The position numbers and the translations under genes were made by a program. A stretch of DNA of 64,000 bases from Thermodesulfobacteriota bacterium (GTDB lineage Bacteria > Desulfobacterota_D > UBA1144 > Nemesobacterales > UBA2774), in assembly GCA_035325995.1 (NCBI GenBank), contig DAOKYU010000001.1:124001-188000 (forward strand), read 5' to 3'. The notes beneath the pieces were generated by a model. That model ran no database searches. It saw only the letters and a list, made by a program, of their open reading frames with translations, and was not told where the DNA came from. Position 1 is the first letter of the stretch. Every line of letters begins with the position of its first letter. Shown here piece by piece: positions 24,527 through 32,925 of this stretch.

Positions 24527-26482
24527 TTATTTCCCGGACGAAAATTCGTGCACGGCGTCTACCAGCGCGAGCACGTTGTCGACGGGCGTACGCGGCAATA
24601 TGCCGTGCCCGAGATTGAATAAGTGGCCGGGCCTGCCCCCGGCCTTGTCGAGAATGACCTTGGCCCTCTTTCGTATTTCCGCCTGCGGGGCGAACAGGAC
24701 GACGGGGTCGAGATTCCCCTGCACCGCCACGTCGTATCCGACCCTCTTCCAGGCCTCGCCCAGGTCCACCCTCCAGTCAAAGCCGATCACCCGGCTTCCC
24801 GATTCCTTCATCAATTCGAGAAGCGCTCCCGTTCCCGTGCCGAAGTGTATGACGGGCACGTTTTTCGTTATGGAGCGAATGAGCTTCTTCATGTGGGGGA
24901 GGACGAAGTCTTTATAGTCGTCCTTTGACAGGCATCCGACCCAGCTGTCGAAGAGCTGAACGGCGTCGGCGCCCGCCTTTATCTGGGCGTTCAGGTGCGC
25001 GGCGGTCGCCGCCGTAAGCTTCTCCATGAGCGTATGCCACGCGCCCGGGTCCTTATACATGAGTCCCTTCGTGTTCTCGTAATTCCGCGACCCGCCGCCC
25101 TCGATAGCGTAGGACGCGATGGTGAAGGGGGCCCCCGCGAATCCTATGAGCGCCTTTTCGGGGTCGAGCGCGCGGCGCGTAATCGACACGGCCTCGTATA
25201 CGAATTCGAGGCTCTCGGCGTCGAAGTCCGAAAGCCCGTCTACGGCCTTTCCGGAGCGTACGGGCTTCAGTATCTTCGGCCCGTCGCCCTTCGAGAATTC
25301 GAGCCCCACGCCGAGCGGCTCCAGTATTACCAATATGTCCGAGAATATTATCGCCGCGTCCACCCCGAGACGGTCGACGGCGCTCAGCGTCACCTCTGCC
25401 GCGAGCTCGGGGGTTTTGCACAGCTCTAGGAACGACACCCTCGAGCGGAGCTCCCTGTACTCCCTCATGAATCTCCCTGCCTGGCGCATCAGCCAGACGG
25501 GGGTGTAATCCGTCTTTTCCCTTCTGCATGCCTTCATGAATACGGAATTCCGGGAGGCCTCTTTACGCAGCTTGTCGAAATCCTTTTCCCATACCATCTC
25601 GACGCGATGCCAGTTACTCGTATCGATGCCGTTCTCGTGCGCGATCCTTTTTTTCCTTAGGAGCTCGCCGCCCGTCCTCGCCATCTCGCGAATGAGGTTC
25701 CCCATCTTCGGGCTGTCGGGCTCGTAATCCGGCGAAAGGCCGAACCTCGTGAGCGCCTCGGTCGTCGTCGGCCCTATGGAGCCTATGGCGACGTTCCTGA
25801 AGCCTTCCTTAAGGCGCTCCGTCAGCCCTTCGTCGTCGGCTACCTTGAAGAGGTTATAAATCTGCTGCGAGCTCGTGAAGAGCGATATGTCTTCCTTCTT
25901 TTCGGTTATGGCCTTTATCGCCTCGCGAAGGGGCGCGGTATCCTCGGGTAGGTCCCACCTGTAAACCGGCACCGGGGTCACTTTAGCCCCACGGTTCCTT
26001 AGCGCTTCGAGAAAGTCGTCGTTCGATATGCCGTACTCCTGAACAGCCACCCTCTTCCCCTTGAGCTCGATCTCGCCGTCGAGCGTGCCGAGAACGTCCC
26101 GCCACGTGTTGGGCTCGGGGACGGTTATGTCGGGGGATATCTCCATCTCGCGGAGCGCCGCAACGGGCTTCGGCCCGCGCGCGACGACGGTCGTCTTCCT
26201 GAGCGCATCGATGAATTCGTCCCGGGGGTATTTCGTCGTCACGGCTTCCGTGAGGGCCCTCGCCCCGACCCCGGTCATGAATATCACGATGTCGAACTTC
26301 CCGTCGATGAGACTCTTCGCGAACCTGAGCGCCTCGGCGGATTTTGCGAGAGGGACTTCGCGCATCGACGGCGCTATGCGGGGGACGCCGCCGTGATAGA
26401 GAATGAGCTTCTCTATTTCCTTCGCGCGCCTGCTTTCGAATGCGGTGACCCGGAGGCCGTTGAATGTAAAATTGCTGGTCAT
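24527..26482 (-). CDS. hemDE: Bifunctional uroporphyrinogen-III synthase / uroporphyrinogen decarboxylase (HemD-HemE fusion)
   Basis: One uninterrupted 651-residue frame. Residues 1 to about 275 are HemD-like: RVTAFESRRAKEIEKLI, FMTGVGARAL, LFTSSQQIYNLF and AIGSIGPTTTEAL, which closes the hydroxymethylbilane ring. After a charged linker (about 276-307), residues 308-651 are a full HemE: PVWLMRQAGRF, IFSDILV, GFAGAPFTIASY, FDSWVG, HFGTGTG and NLGHGI, which decarboxylates the four acetate groups. The two enzymes act consecutively, so the fusion can pass the unstable uroporphyrinogen III directly. hemH follows at 35 nt. A promoter at 26491-26520 would start transcription at the ATG itself, and no ribosome site is seen. 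Confidence 0.93.
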   Translation of the reverse strand: MTSNFTFNGLRVTAFESRRAKEIEKLILYHGGVPRIAPSMREVPLAKSAEALRFAKSLIDGKFDIVIFMTGVGARALTEAVTTKYPRDEFIDALRKTTVVARGPKPVAALREMEISPDITVPEPNTWRDVLGTLDGEIELKGKRVAVQEYGISNDDFLEALRNRGAKVTPVPVYRWDLPEDTAPLREAIKAITEKKEDISLFTSSQQIYNLFKVADDEGLTERLKEGFRNVAIGSIGPTTTEALTRFGLSPDYEPDSPKMGNLIREMARTGGELLRKKRIAHENGIDTSNWHRVEMVWEKDFDKLRKEASRNSVFMKACRREKTDYTPVWLMRQAGRFMREYRELRSRVSFLELCKTPELAAEVTLSAVDRLGVDAAIIFSDILVILEPLGVGLEFSKGDGPKILKPVRSGKAVDGLSDFDAESLEFVYEAVSITRRALDPEKALIGFAGAPFTIASYAIEGGGSRNYENTKGLMYKDPGAWHTLMEKLTAATAAHLNAQIKAGADAVQLFDSWVGCLSKDDYKDFVLPHMKKLIRSITKNVPVIHFGTGTGALLELMKESGSRVIGFDWRVDLGEAWKRVGYDVAVQGNLDPVVLFAPQAEIRKRAKVILDKAGGRPGHLFNLGHGILPRTPVDNVLALVDAVHEFSSGK

Positions 26483-26490
26483 TTTAGCCG

Positions 26491-26520
26491 GTTATAATTA
26501 TATACGTGAGTTTATCACAA
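26491..26520 (-). promoter_or_regulatory. Candidate promoter of hemDE, giving a leaderless transcript
   Basis: On the minus strand TTGTGA (26520-26515), an 18-nt spacer and TATAAC (26496-26491). Transcription would start near 26484, two bases before the ATG at 26482, so the message would be leaderless, consistent with the missing ribosome-binding site. Confidence 0.45.
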
Positions 26521-26637
26521 GGGTGTGACGGGTCAATCGGGGAGAGCGCCGGGAATGCGCCTCACGGGCCGCGAGCTTGATATCGAACGCGGCATTTCTT
26601 ATAATCCACCTGAGAAACATCTTCAGGGAGAGCGCAA

Positions 26638-27231
26638 ATGCCGAAGAAGGTCGAGTTCTATTACGATTTCAGCAGCCCCTATACATACATCGCCTCGGCC
26701 AGGATCGAGAAGGTATGCGAGGACAACGGGGCCGAGCTCGAATGGAAGCCGTTTCTTCTCGGCGGTGTTTTCAACGAGACGGGCGTCAAGCCCGCGCTCC
26801 AGATCGAAAACAAGATCGCTTACCTCAAGAAGGACCTCGACGACACTGCTCGCTATTACGGAGTCGAATTCACATTCCCGGAGCACTTTCCGCTCATAAG
26901 CGTAAAGCCGATGCGCGGGGCATTCGCCGCCTCCGAGAAAGGACTCCTCGTCCCGTATAACCACCACCTCTTCAGGCTCTACTGGACCGAGGGAAAGGAC
27001 CTCAGCCGGGACGATATACTGAGGGCGGCGGTGGAGGAAGCCGGGATCGACCCCGACTGGTTCATGGCCAGGATCGTCGAGCAGGAGATAAAAGACAGGC
27101 TCAAGGACGAAACGTCGCGGGCGGCTGCGCGCGGGGCCTTCGGGGCGCCTACGGTGTTCGTCGACGACAAGATGTTCTGGGGAAACGACAGGCTCGATTA
27201 TCTCGACAAATACCTTAAAGGGCAGCTTTAA
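26638..27231 (+). CDS. DsbA-family 2-hydroxychromene-2-carboxylate isomerase-like protein
   Basis: The 197-residue protein is a kappa-class glutathione-transferase fold: EFYYDFSSPYTYIAS near the N-terminus with the catalytic Ser of HCCA isomerases in place of the DsbA CxxC, an all-helical insert, and GAFGAPTVFVDDKMFWGNDRLDYL at the C-terminus with the cis-Pro loop. HCCA isomerase (NahD) works in naphthalene degradation, but most homologues are not in that pathway and no partner genes occur here. ATG 26638 is preceded by AGGGAG. Divergent from hemDE. Confidence 0.88.
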   Translation: MPKKVEFYYDFSSPYTYIASARIEKVCEDNGAELEWKPFLLGGVFNETGVKPALQIENKIAYLKKDLDDTARYYGVEFTFPEHFPLISVKPMRGAFAASEKGLLVPYNHHLFRLYWTEGKDLSRDDILRAAVEEAGIDPDWFMARIVEQEIKDRLKDETSRAAARGAFGAPTVFVDDKMFWGNDRLDYLDKYLKGQL

Positions 27232-27293
27232 ACCCCGTCCGGGGCCACTTCGGACAGCGGCGTCCGTATGGGCCGTTTCTGTTTTCATTTAGG

Positions 27294-27323
27294 TTATTTC
27301 GTGTAAATTGTTTCCAGTAAAAT
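27294..27323 (+). promoter_or_regulatory. Candidate lysA promoter
   Basis: TTATTT (27294-27299), an 18-nt spacer and TAAAAT (27318-27323); GGGAGA follows as ribosome site before ATG 27342. Confidence 0.4.
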
Positions 27324-27341
27324 TTCGGGAGAATCCTTTTT

Positions 27342-28589
27342 ATGAGCGAGGCATTCCATTATAGGGACGGCGAATTTTACGCCGAGGAAGTACCACTATC
27401 GAAGATCGCGGATTCCGTCGGCACCCCGTGCTACGTCTACAGCTACGCGGCCCTCAAGAACGCGTTTACGGGCTACAGGAACGCTTTCTCGGACGTCGCC
27501 ACGCTTATATGCTACTCGGTAAAGGCCAACTCCAACCTCGCCATACTTAAGTCTTTCGCCGGCCTCGGCTCGGGATTCGACATCGTATCGCTCGGAGAGC
27601 TTATACGCGTGAAGAGGGCGGGGGGAGACACGTCGAAGGTCGTCTTCTCCGGCGTCGGAAAAACGGCCGAGGAGATGAAGGCCGCGCTCGAAGCGGGGAT
27701 ACTCTTCTTCAACGTCGAGTCCGTCGAGGAGCTTGGTCTTCTTAACGAAGTCGCCTCGGGGCTCGGGAAAAAGGCCCCGGTCGCCCTTCGCGTGAACCCG
27801 GATATCGACCCCAGGACCCATCCCTACATCTCGACGGGCTTTAAGAAGAGCAAGTTCGGGATCGAGATAGGAAAGGCCACCGAAGTCTACAGAGAAGCCA
27901 GCGCCATGAAAGGCATCGACGTCGTCGCGATCGACGCGCACATAGGCTCCCAGATTTTCGATCTCTCCCCGTTTACCGATTCACTTAAGAAGCTCGTCGC
28001 CCTTGCAGACGACCTCTCGGCCTCGGGGATCAAAATCGAATACATCGACATCGGCGGGGGGCTCGGCATCAGCTACGAGAAGGGCGAGACCCCTCCGAAG
28101 CCCGCCGAATACGCCGCCGTCATCAAATCCGTCCTTGCGGGAAAACCGTACAAGCTCGTCCTCGAGCCGGGCAGGTCACTCATGGGTAACTCGGGCCTTC
28201 TCATGACGAGGGTGATATACCTCAAGGAAGGGACTGCCAAGAAGTTCGTCATAGTGGACGCCGCGATGAACGACCTTATACGCCCCGCGTTCTACGATTC
28301 GTATCACGAGATCCTGACCGTAAAGGAATCCGGCGAACCCGAGGGGCCGGTAGACGTTGTCGGGCCGATATGCGAGTCGGGAGACTTTCTCGCGAAGGAC
28401 AGGCCCTTTCCCGCCGTCGGAATGGGGGACCTCCTCGCCGTCATGAGCGCAGGCGCATACGGGTTCGTGATGTCTTCCAACTACAACACGCGCCCGCGCG
28501 CGGCCGAGGTGCTGGTAAACGGCGGCTCGTTCACCGTGGTCAGAAAACGCGAAACGTACGACGACCTGCTCAAGGCGGAAACCGCCTGA
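27342..28589 (+). CDS. lysA: Diaminopimelate decarboxylase LysA
   Basis: PLP enzyme that makes L-lysine from meso-diaminopimelate. The 415-residue protein shows YSVKANSNLAIL with the PLP-Schiff-base lysine, HIGSQIFDLSPF, DIGGGLGISY, LEPGRSLMGNSG and the C-terminal GPICESGD with the active-site Cys from the neighbouring subunit, then AYGFVMSSNYNTRPRAAEVLV. Length and motif order are standard. It sits alone; dapF or dapA, often adjacent, are not seen. Presence implies an ordinary DAP pathway and DAP-type peptidoglycan. Confidence 0.97.
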   Translation: MSEAFHYRDGEFYAEEVPLSKIADSVGTPCYVYSYAALKNAFTGYRNAFSDVATLICYSVKANSNLAILKSFAGLGSGFDIVSLGELIRVKRAGGDTSKVVFSGVGKTAEEMKAALEAGILFFNVESVEELGLLNEVASGLGKKAPVALRVNPDIDPRTHPYISTGFKKSKFGIEIGKATEVYREASAMKGIDVVAIDAHIGSQIFDLSPFTDSLKKLVALADDLSASGIKIEYIDIGGGLGISYEKGETPPKPAEYAAVIKSVLAGKPYKLVLEPGRSLMGNSGLLMTRVIYLKEGTAKKFVIVDAAMNDLIRPAFYDSYHEILTVKESGEPEGPVDVVGPICESGDFLAKDRPFPAVGMGDLLAVMSAGAYGFVMSSNYNTRPRAAEVLVNGGSFTVVRKRETYDDLLKAETA

Positions 28590-28782
28590 CGCGCCGTCTA
28601 AACCGCATTTCGTCTTCCTTATGTGGAATGAGTATATGACCTGCCTGAACGGGCTTTAACGCTCGCCTGCAGGGTTCCGGGAACGCCCGTTTACAAACGG
28701 GCGCTCGATATGCTTCGCTTCTGATTTACGGTGTTGCGCCCACTGCGGGCGGGCCGGCGATTTGCTTACAATCCGCGTGTGC

Positions 28783-29034
28783 TCAGGAAACGGTTCCGGG
28801 CGATTCGATCAGCTTCTCGGCTTCTTCTATCACTTCCCCGAGCCTTTCCTTGAAAAGACTGATTCCGCCGAGAGGAATAACTATGCAGGATCTGCCGCCG
28901 CTGAGCTCCGTGATCCTGAGATACTTACCCTTGTGATTTTCTTTCACGTCGAAGAAAAATCTCTTCGATTCGATGTCTACGTGTTTGCTGGTATGCTCTT
29001 TCTCGAGTTTATCAAGTCTTTCAAGTCTCTCCAT
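28783..29034 (-). CDS. PUR-family (PurA-like) single-stranded nucleic-acid-binding protein
   Basis: The 83-residue product has an N-terminal basic/acidic helix then one PUR repeat: RFFFDVKENHKGKYLRITE followed by SCIVIPLGGISLFKERLGEVIEEAE. This beta-beta-beta-beta-alpha unit binds ssDNA or RNA, and bacterial versions dimerise, as in Borrelia BpuR. The gene is convergent with lysA and divergent from a luciferase-like gene. A hairpin (GCCCGTT/AACGGGC near 28687-28704) lies in the 193-nt gap after lysA. Confidence 0.75.
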   Translation of the reverse strand: MERLERLDKLEKEHTSKHVDIESKRFFFDVKENHKGKYLRITELSGGRSCIVIPLGGISLFKERLGEVIEEAEKLIESPGTVS

Positions 29035-29113
29035 TTCCTGAATACCTCCGCCTCTTTCAACTTGTATGGTTGAATTGTATTTTGGATCGTGTTGGGTACG
29101 AAATAATAACCCT

Positions 29114-29131
29114 TTGATTTCTAAAAATCAA
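29114..29131. repeat. Inverted repeat between divergent genes, possible operator
   Basis: TTGATTT (29114-29120) and AAATCAA (29125-29131) are perfect complements around CTAA in an AT-rich divergent intergenic region, just upstream of the TATAAT at 29155. Confidence 0.4.
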
Positions 29132-29154
29132 GAAATTCATCAAAATGGATTGTG

Positions 29155-29160
29155 TATAAT
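29155..29160 (+). promoter_or_regulatory. -10 element of the second luciferase-like gene
   Basis: A consensus TATAAT 37 nt before ATG 29197; no convincing -35 at the right spacing. Confidence 0.4.
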
Positions 29161-29196
29161 TCAGTGAATCCGATTAACGCTTGCGGAGGTAAAGAG

Positions 29197-30246
29197 ATGG
29201 GAAAGAAAATCAGGTTCGGCATCACTGCGCCGGTCCCCGGAGAGTCGGTCGAGGGGCTTATAAAATTCGCAGCCGACGCCGAGGACGCCGGTTTCGACAC
29301 GGTATGGTTTCCGGACCACGTAGTCTTCATGGCGAAGCGGCTCACACCCGAAGTGTGGTCGGTGATCACGGCCGCTTCGATGAAAACTGACAGCGTAATC
29401 ATGGGCACTGTCGGCGATTCCCACCGCATGCATCCAGCGGTGTTCGCGCACCGTCTCGCAACGGTGGACCACGTTTCGAACGGCAGGATTTTCGTCTGCG
29501 TCGGCTACGGCGAGAAGATGAATCTCGACCCCTACGGCATCGAGTGGAACAAGCCGCTGACCAGGGTCGTGGAATCGATCAGGATCATGCGCGCTCTCTG
29601 GAAGGGCGAGCCGGTGGATTTCGATGGAGAGATTTACGGCATGAGCCAGGCCGAGCTCCGCATACAGCCCGTCCGCGCCGACCGCATCCCGATATACGTC
29701 GCTGCGACCGGCCCGCGCGCGCTAAGGGTAGCCGGCGAGTACGGCGACGGCTGGGTTACGAACGCCATGCCGCCGTCCCTTTTCGCCCGAAAGCTGGAAA
29801 CGGTTCTCGAAGGCGCGGCGGAGCGTGACGCGTGCCTCGGCGACATCGAGAAGACGATCTACATGTTCACGTCCATAGCGGAGAACGTCGATGAGGCCTA
29901 CAAGTCGCTCGAGCCCGTGAAGCACGCCCTCATATGGCCCGAGCTCCTGTCGCAGGCGGGGTACGACATCCGGATCGACGAGGAATACCGGGGACTCGAA
30001 TACACGAAGATAATGCCGGGCGACCAGGACATGCTGAGGAAGTTCAGGGAGATGGGCGAGAAGTATTATTCGCGCGACATTGTGCTCGACTTCGTAGCCG
30101 CGGGCTCGAAGGCCGACGTCAGAAGGAGGCTCGAAGAGTACGTCGATGCGGGCGTCGAGCACTTCATCTTCAGGGACTTCAGCCCCGACAGGGAAAAATC
30201 GTTCACGGTCCTTTCGAAGGATATAGCGGGATATTTCAGGGGTTAG
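29197..30246 (+). CDS. Luciferase-like (LLM class) flavin/F420-dependent oxidoreductase
   Basis: Start at ATG 29197 (GGAGGT 7 nt upstream); an earlier in-frame codon at 29152 overlaps the -10 element. The 349-residue TIM-barrel protein has FGITAPVPGESVEGLI, DAGFDTVWFPDHV, MGTVGDSHRMHPAVFAHRLATVD and GYGEKMNLDPYGIEW, and resembles F420-dependent methylene-H4MPT-reductase-like and glucose-6-phosphate-dehydrogenase-like members. It is longer than and clearly distinct from the paralogue at 17924-18832. Substrate unknown. Convergent with the gene at 30265. Confidence 0.88.
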   Translation: MGKKIRFGITAPVPGESVEGLIKFAADAEDAGFDTVWFPDHVVFMAKRLTPEVWSVITAASMKTDSVIMGTVGDSHRMHPAVFAHRLATVDHVSNGRIFVCVGYGEKMNLDPYGIEWNKPLTRVVESIRIMRALWKGEPVDFDGEIYGMSQAELRIQPVRADRIPIYVAATGPRALRVAGEYGDGWVTNAMPPSLFARKLETVLEGAAERDACLGDIEKTIYMFTSIAENVDEAYKSLEPVKHALIWPELLSQAGYDIRIDEEYRGLEYTKIMPGDQDMLRKFREMGEKYYSRDIVLDFVAAGSKADVRRRLEEYVDAGVEHFIFRDFSPDREKSFTVLSKDIAGYFRG

Positions 30247-30264
30247 GCGGGCGCCGGCCTCGGC

Positions 30265-30816
30265 TCAGTGCTCCATGCGCGAAATCTGGAGCGCGAAATT
30301 GGAGAACGGATCGGCCGACATCTCGGGGCCGAAGTAGACCTTTCTCATGTAGTCGAGCGCGCCGGAATAAAACTCGAACTCCCTCGCGAGCCTGCTGAAC
30401 ATTATCGGGTTTCCTTCGCCTCTTTCGAGGTCGAGGATGGAAACCACCGAATACGACTTCATCCCCTCGCTCATGTAATACGAAAGATACGATCCCCGGT
30501 TGACGTAGTCACGGAAAATGCCGCTCATGAAGAGCGAGAAGTCGCCCATGTATTTCCTTACCTCTCTCTGGTAGCCGCTGTTCTCCGGCGGGACCTTCCG
30601 GCTCTCTATAAGCATGTCTACTATCGTGCTCATCTTCTTCCCGTCGGCGTCGGTGAGCTTGTAGAGGCTTTCGGAGCGGGCGAACTCCGTCAGCATTTCG
30701 GTGAGGTATTCGGCCGCTTCCCTGTCCTTTTCTTTTCCGAGGTCAAAGAAGCTCATGTTTACGAGATTGCTGAAATATGACCTTATGGATACGGTGTCTA
30801 TCTTATCTCGGGTCAT
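30265..30816 (-). CDS. Soluble protein of unknown function
   Basis: Not recognised. The 183-residue product is mainly helical, with many Tyr, Ser and Met and no signal peptide (KIDTVSIRSYFSNLVNMSFFDLG, KKMSTIVDMLIESRKVPPEN). Good codon usage and a clean ATG at 30816 support a real gene. It is convergent with the luciferase-like gene at 18 nt and divergent from the thioesterase. Confidence 0.6.
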   Translation of the reverse strand: MTRDKIDTVSIRSYFSNLVNMSFFDLGKEKDREAAEYLTEMLTEFARSESLYKLTDADGKKMSTIVDMLIESRKVPPENSGYQREVRKYMGDFSLFMSGIFRDYVNRGSYLSYYMSEGMKSYSVVSILDLERGEGNPIMFSRLAREFEFYSGALDYMRKVYFGPEMSADPFSNFALQISRMEH

Positions 30817-30969
30817 GGCGAATTCGCACGAAATATTCTAACAAAGTATAATACAAACTTTAGCAAACGACCCGGCGGTGTGTCAACTCGGTTTTCCGTA
30901 TGCGCCGCCGAAATATCTTCCGGCCTGGGACGGGTACGCCGGTGATAATTCGACTTAAAAGGATAAAGA

Positions 30970-31443
30970 ATGGCCAGAATAAAAATGGAGTTCCCGGAGA
31001 AGCACGTTTTTTCGACCGAGATACCGCTCCGCATAAGCGACATCAATTACGGGGGACACCTCGGGCACGATTCCATACTGTCGCTCACGCACGAGGCGCG
31101 CGTCAGGTTCTTCAGGAGCCTCGGCTTCACGGAGCTCGACGTGGACGGCCCGGGCATAATACTCTCTGACGTCGCCATAGTGTATAAGTCAGAGGGATTT
31201 TACGGCGACGTCATGGTGATAGACATAGCAGTGTGCGACTTCACCAAGTACGGGTGCGACCTCGTCTACAGGGTAGGCAACAAAGAGACGGGTAAGGAGG
31301 TCGCCACGGTGAAGACCGGCATCGTGTTCATGAGCTACGCCGAAAGGGCGGTCGCGCCCGTACCGGAGAAATTCAAAAGCCTCTTCGAGACGAACGAATA
31401 CTTTTTCGAGATTCAGTCGGGCACGACGTCCGGCGGTAAGTGA
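30970..31443 (+). CDS. Acyl-CoA thioesterase of the hotdog (4HBT) fold
   Basis: The 157-residue protein shows the hotdog pattern with RISDINYGGHLGHDSILSLTHEARVRFFRSLGF, whose Asp and the following helix form the active site of YbgC/4HBT thioesterases, and GFYGDVMVIDIAVCDFTKYG later. It likely hydrolyses acyl-CoA esters. It faces the acetyl-CoA acetyltransferase gene convergently; the terminator between them mainly serves that gene. ATG 30970. Confidence 0.87.
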   Translation: MARIKMEFPEKHVFSTEIPLRISDINYGGHLGHDSILSLTHEARVRFFRSLGFTELDVDGPGIILSDVAIVYKSEGFYGDVMVIDIAVCDFTKYGCDLVYRVGNKETGKEVATVKTGIVFMSYAERAVAPVPEKFKSLFETNEYFFEIQSGTTSGGK

Positions 31444-31491
31444 CCCTCGATTTTAAGATGATTGTTTGTCCGGAGTAAATTCAAAAGGGAA

Positions 31492-31523
31492 TAAAAAAGG
31501 GGGAGGGCTAAAAAGCCCTCCCC
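31492..31523 (-). terminator. Rho-independent terminator of the thiolase gene
   Basis: GGGGAGGGCT (31500-31509) and AGCCCTCCCC (31514-31523) pair around AAAA; read on the minus strand the stem is followed by CCTTTTTTAT. The opposite strand lacks a T run. Confidence 0.85.
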
Positions 31524-31544
31524 GGAAGTTTCTATATTGAGTCT

Positions 31545-32741
31545 TTAATTCTTTTCTTTCTCGACGATAATCGCGATGCCCATTCCGCCGCCGATGCAAA
31601 GGGCCGCGAGGCCGCGCTTGGCCTTCTTCCGCTTGCCCATTTCGTGGAGGAGCGTAACGAGAATCCTCGTTCCGGAAGCTCCTATCGGATGTCCGAGGGC
31701 TATCGCTCCGCCGTTCACGTTGACCTTCTCTTCGGGTATCGGGAGGTCTCTCAGCACCGCGAGCGACTGAGCGGCGAAGGCCTCGTTCAGCTCGAAGAGG
31801 TCGATGTCGTCGAGCGAGAGCTTCGCCTTGTCGAGCGCCTTCTGTATCGCCGGCACAGGCCCGATGCCCATGATGGAAGGATCCACGCCGCCGACGGCAT
31901 AGGCCACTATCGAGGCTACGGGCTTAAGGCCGAGCTCCTTCGCCTTCTTTTCGGACGAGACGAAAATACCGGCAGCGCCGTCGTTAATGCCCGAGGCGTT
32001 CCCGGCCGTCACCGTCCCGCCTACCTTGAACACAGGGCGGAGGCCCTTCAAAACTTCGAGGGTCGTATCGCCCTTCGGGTGCTCGTCCCTGTCGAAAGCC
32101 AGGGGGTCGCCCCTCCTCTGCGGGATGAGCACGGGCACTATCTCGTCCTTGAATCTGCCCTCGTCCTGGGCGGCCTTACATTTCTGCTGGCTCTTGTAAG
32201 CGAATTCGTCCTGCTCGTCTTTCGAAATATTGTAGGATTCCGCGAGATTCTCCGCGGTGACTCCCATGTGATAATCGTTGAATATGTCCCAGAGGCCGTC
32301 GTACACCATGCCGTCGACTATCTCTTCCTTGGGCATTCCCATCCTGTACCCGTAACGCGCCTTGGGGAGGTAAAAGGGGGCGAGGTTCATGTTTTCGGTA
32401 CCGCCCGCGATTATGGCTTCCGCATCCCCCGCCTTTATCGCCTGCGCGGCGAGCACGACGGACTGAACACCGGAGCCGCAGACCCTGTTGATCGTCACGG
32501 CCGGAGTCTCTACGGGGAGCCCGGCTTCGATCGCGACCTGTCTCGATATGTTCATCCCCTGTCCTGCGCTGAGGATGTTGCCCATAATGCAATCGTCGAC
32601 GACCTTCGGGTCCACTCCGGTCCTGTCCAGTATCTCCTTTACGACTGTTGCACCCAGCTTGGCCGGGTTCGTATCTTTCAACGTTCCGCCGAATGACCCT
32701 ATTGCAGTCCTTAACGGTTCGCTCAGAACAACTTTCTGCAT
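31545..32741 (-). CDS. Acetyl-CoA C-acetyltransferase (thiolase)
   Basis: Condenses or cleaves acetoacetyl-CoA/3-ketoacyl-CoA. Start at ATG 32741, with AAGGAGG 9 nt upstream, rather than the in-frame codon at 32774. The 398-residue protein has the acylated Cys in INRVCGSGVQSV, the NEAFAAQ motif, GGAIALGHPIGASG with catalytic His, and CIGGGMGIAIIVE with the second Cys. All motifs are intact. Closest in character to biosynthetic/AtoB thiolases. Single gene with its own terminator. Confidence 0.95.
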   Translation of the reverse strand: MQKVVLSEPLRTAIGSFGGTLKDTNPAKLGATVVKEILDRTGVDPKVVDDCIMGNILSAGQGMNISRQVAIEAGLPVETPAVTINRVCGSGVQSVVLAAQAIKAGDAEAIIAGGTENMNLAPFYLPKARYGYRMGMPKEEIVDGMVYDGLWDIFNDYHMGVTAENLAESYNISKDEQDEFAYKSQQKCKAAQDEGRFKDEIVPVLIPQRRGDPLAFDRDEHPKGDTTLEVLKGLRPVFKVGGTVTAGNASGINDGAAGIFVSSEKKAKELGLKPVASIVAYAVGGVDPSIMGIGPVPAIQKALDKAKLSLDDIDLFELNEAFAAQSLAVLRDLPIPEEKVNVNGGAIALGHPIGASGTRILVTLLHEMGKRKKAKRGLAALCIGGGMGIAIIVEKEKN

Positions 32742-32835
32742 ATGAATCGCCTCCTTGTTTAGGTTGACTGCCAATCCGCTGAGTGGATTTTACATTAAGA
32801 CTTTCCATTTGCAAGTAAACGGAGCCCTCTCTGCC

Positions 32836-32864
32836 TTGACAAGGGTTAGCGGTTTGGGTAACCC
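32836..32864 (+). promoter_or_regulatory. Candidate ddl promoter with an internal inverted repeat
   Basis: TTGACA (32836-32841) is a perfect -35; TAACCC (32859-32864) sits at 17 nt as a weak -10. GGGTTA (32844-32849) and TAACCC are inverted copies, so a repressor could sit across the spacer. Confidence 0.4.
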
Positions 32865-32925
32865 GTTAGATGCCGCCGCGGCGCGGTGTGATTCAACTTG
32901 CCGCAAATGAAAAAAAGGGGGCATC

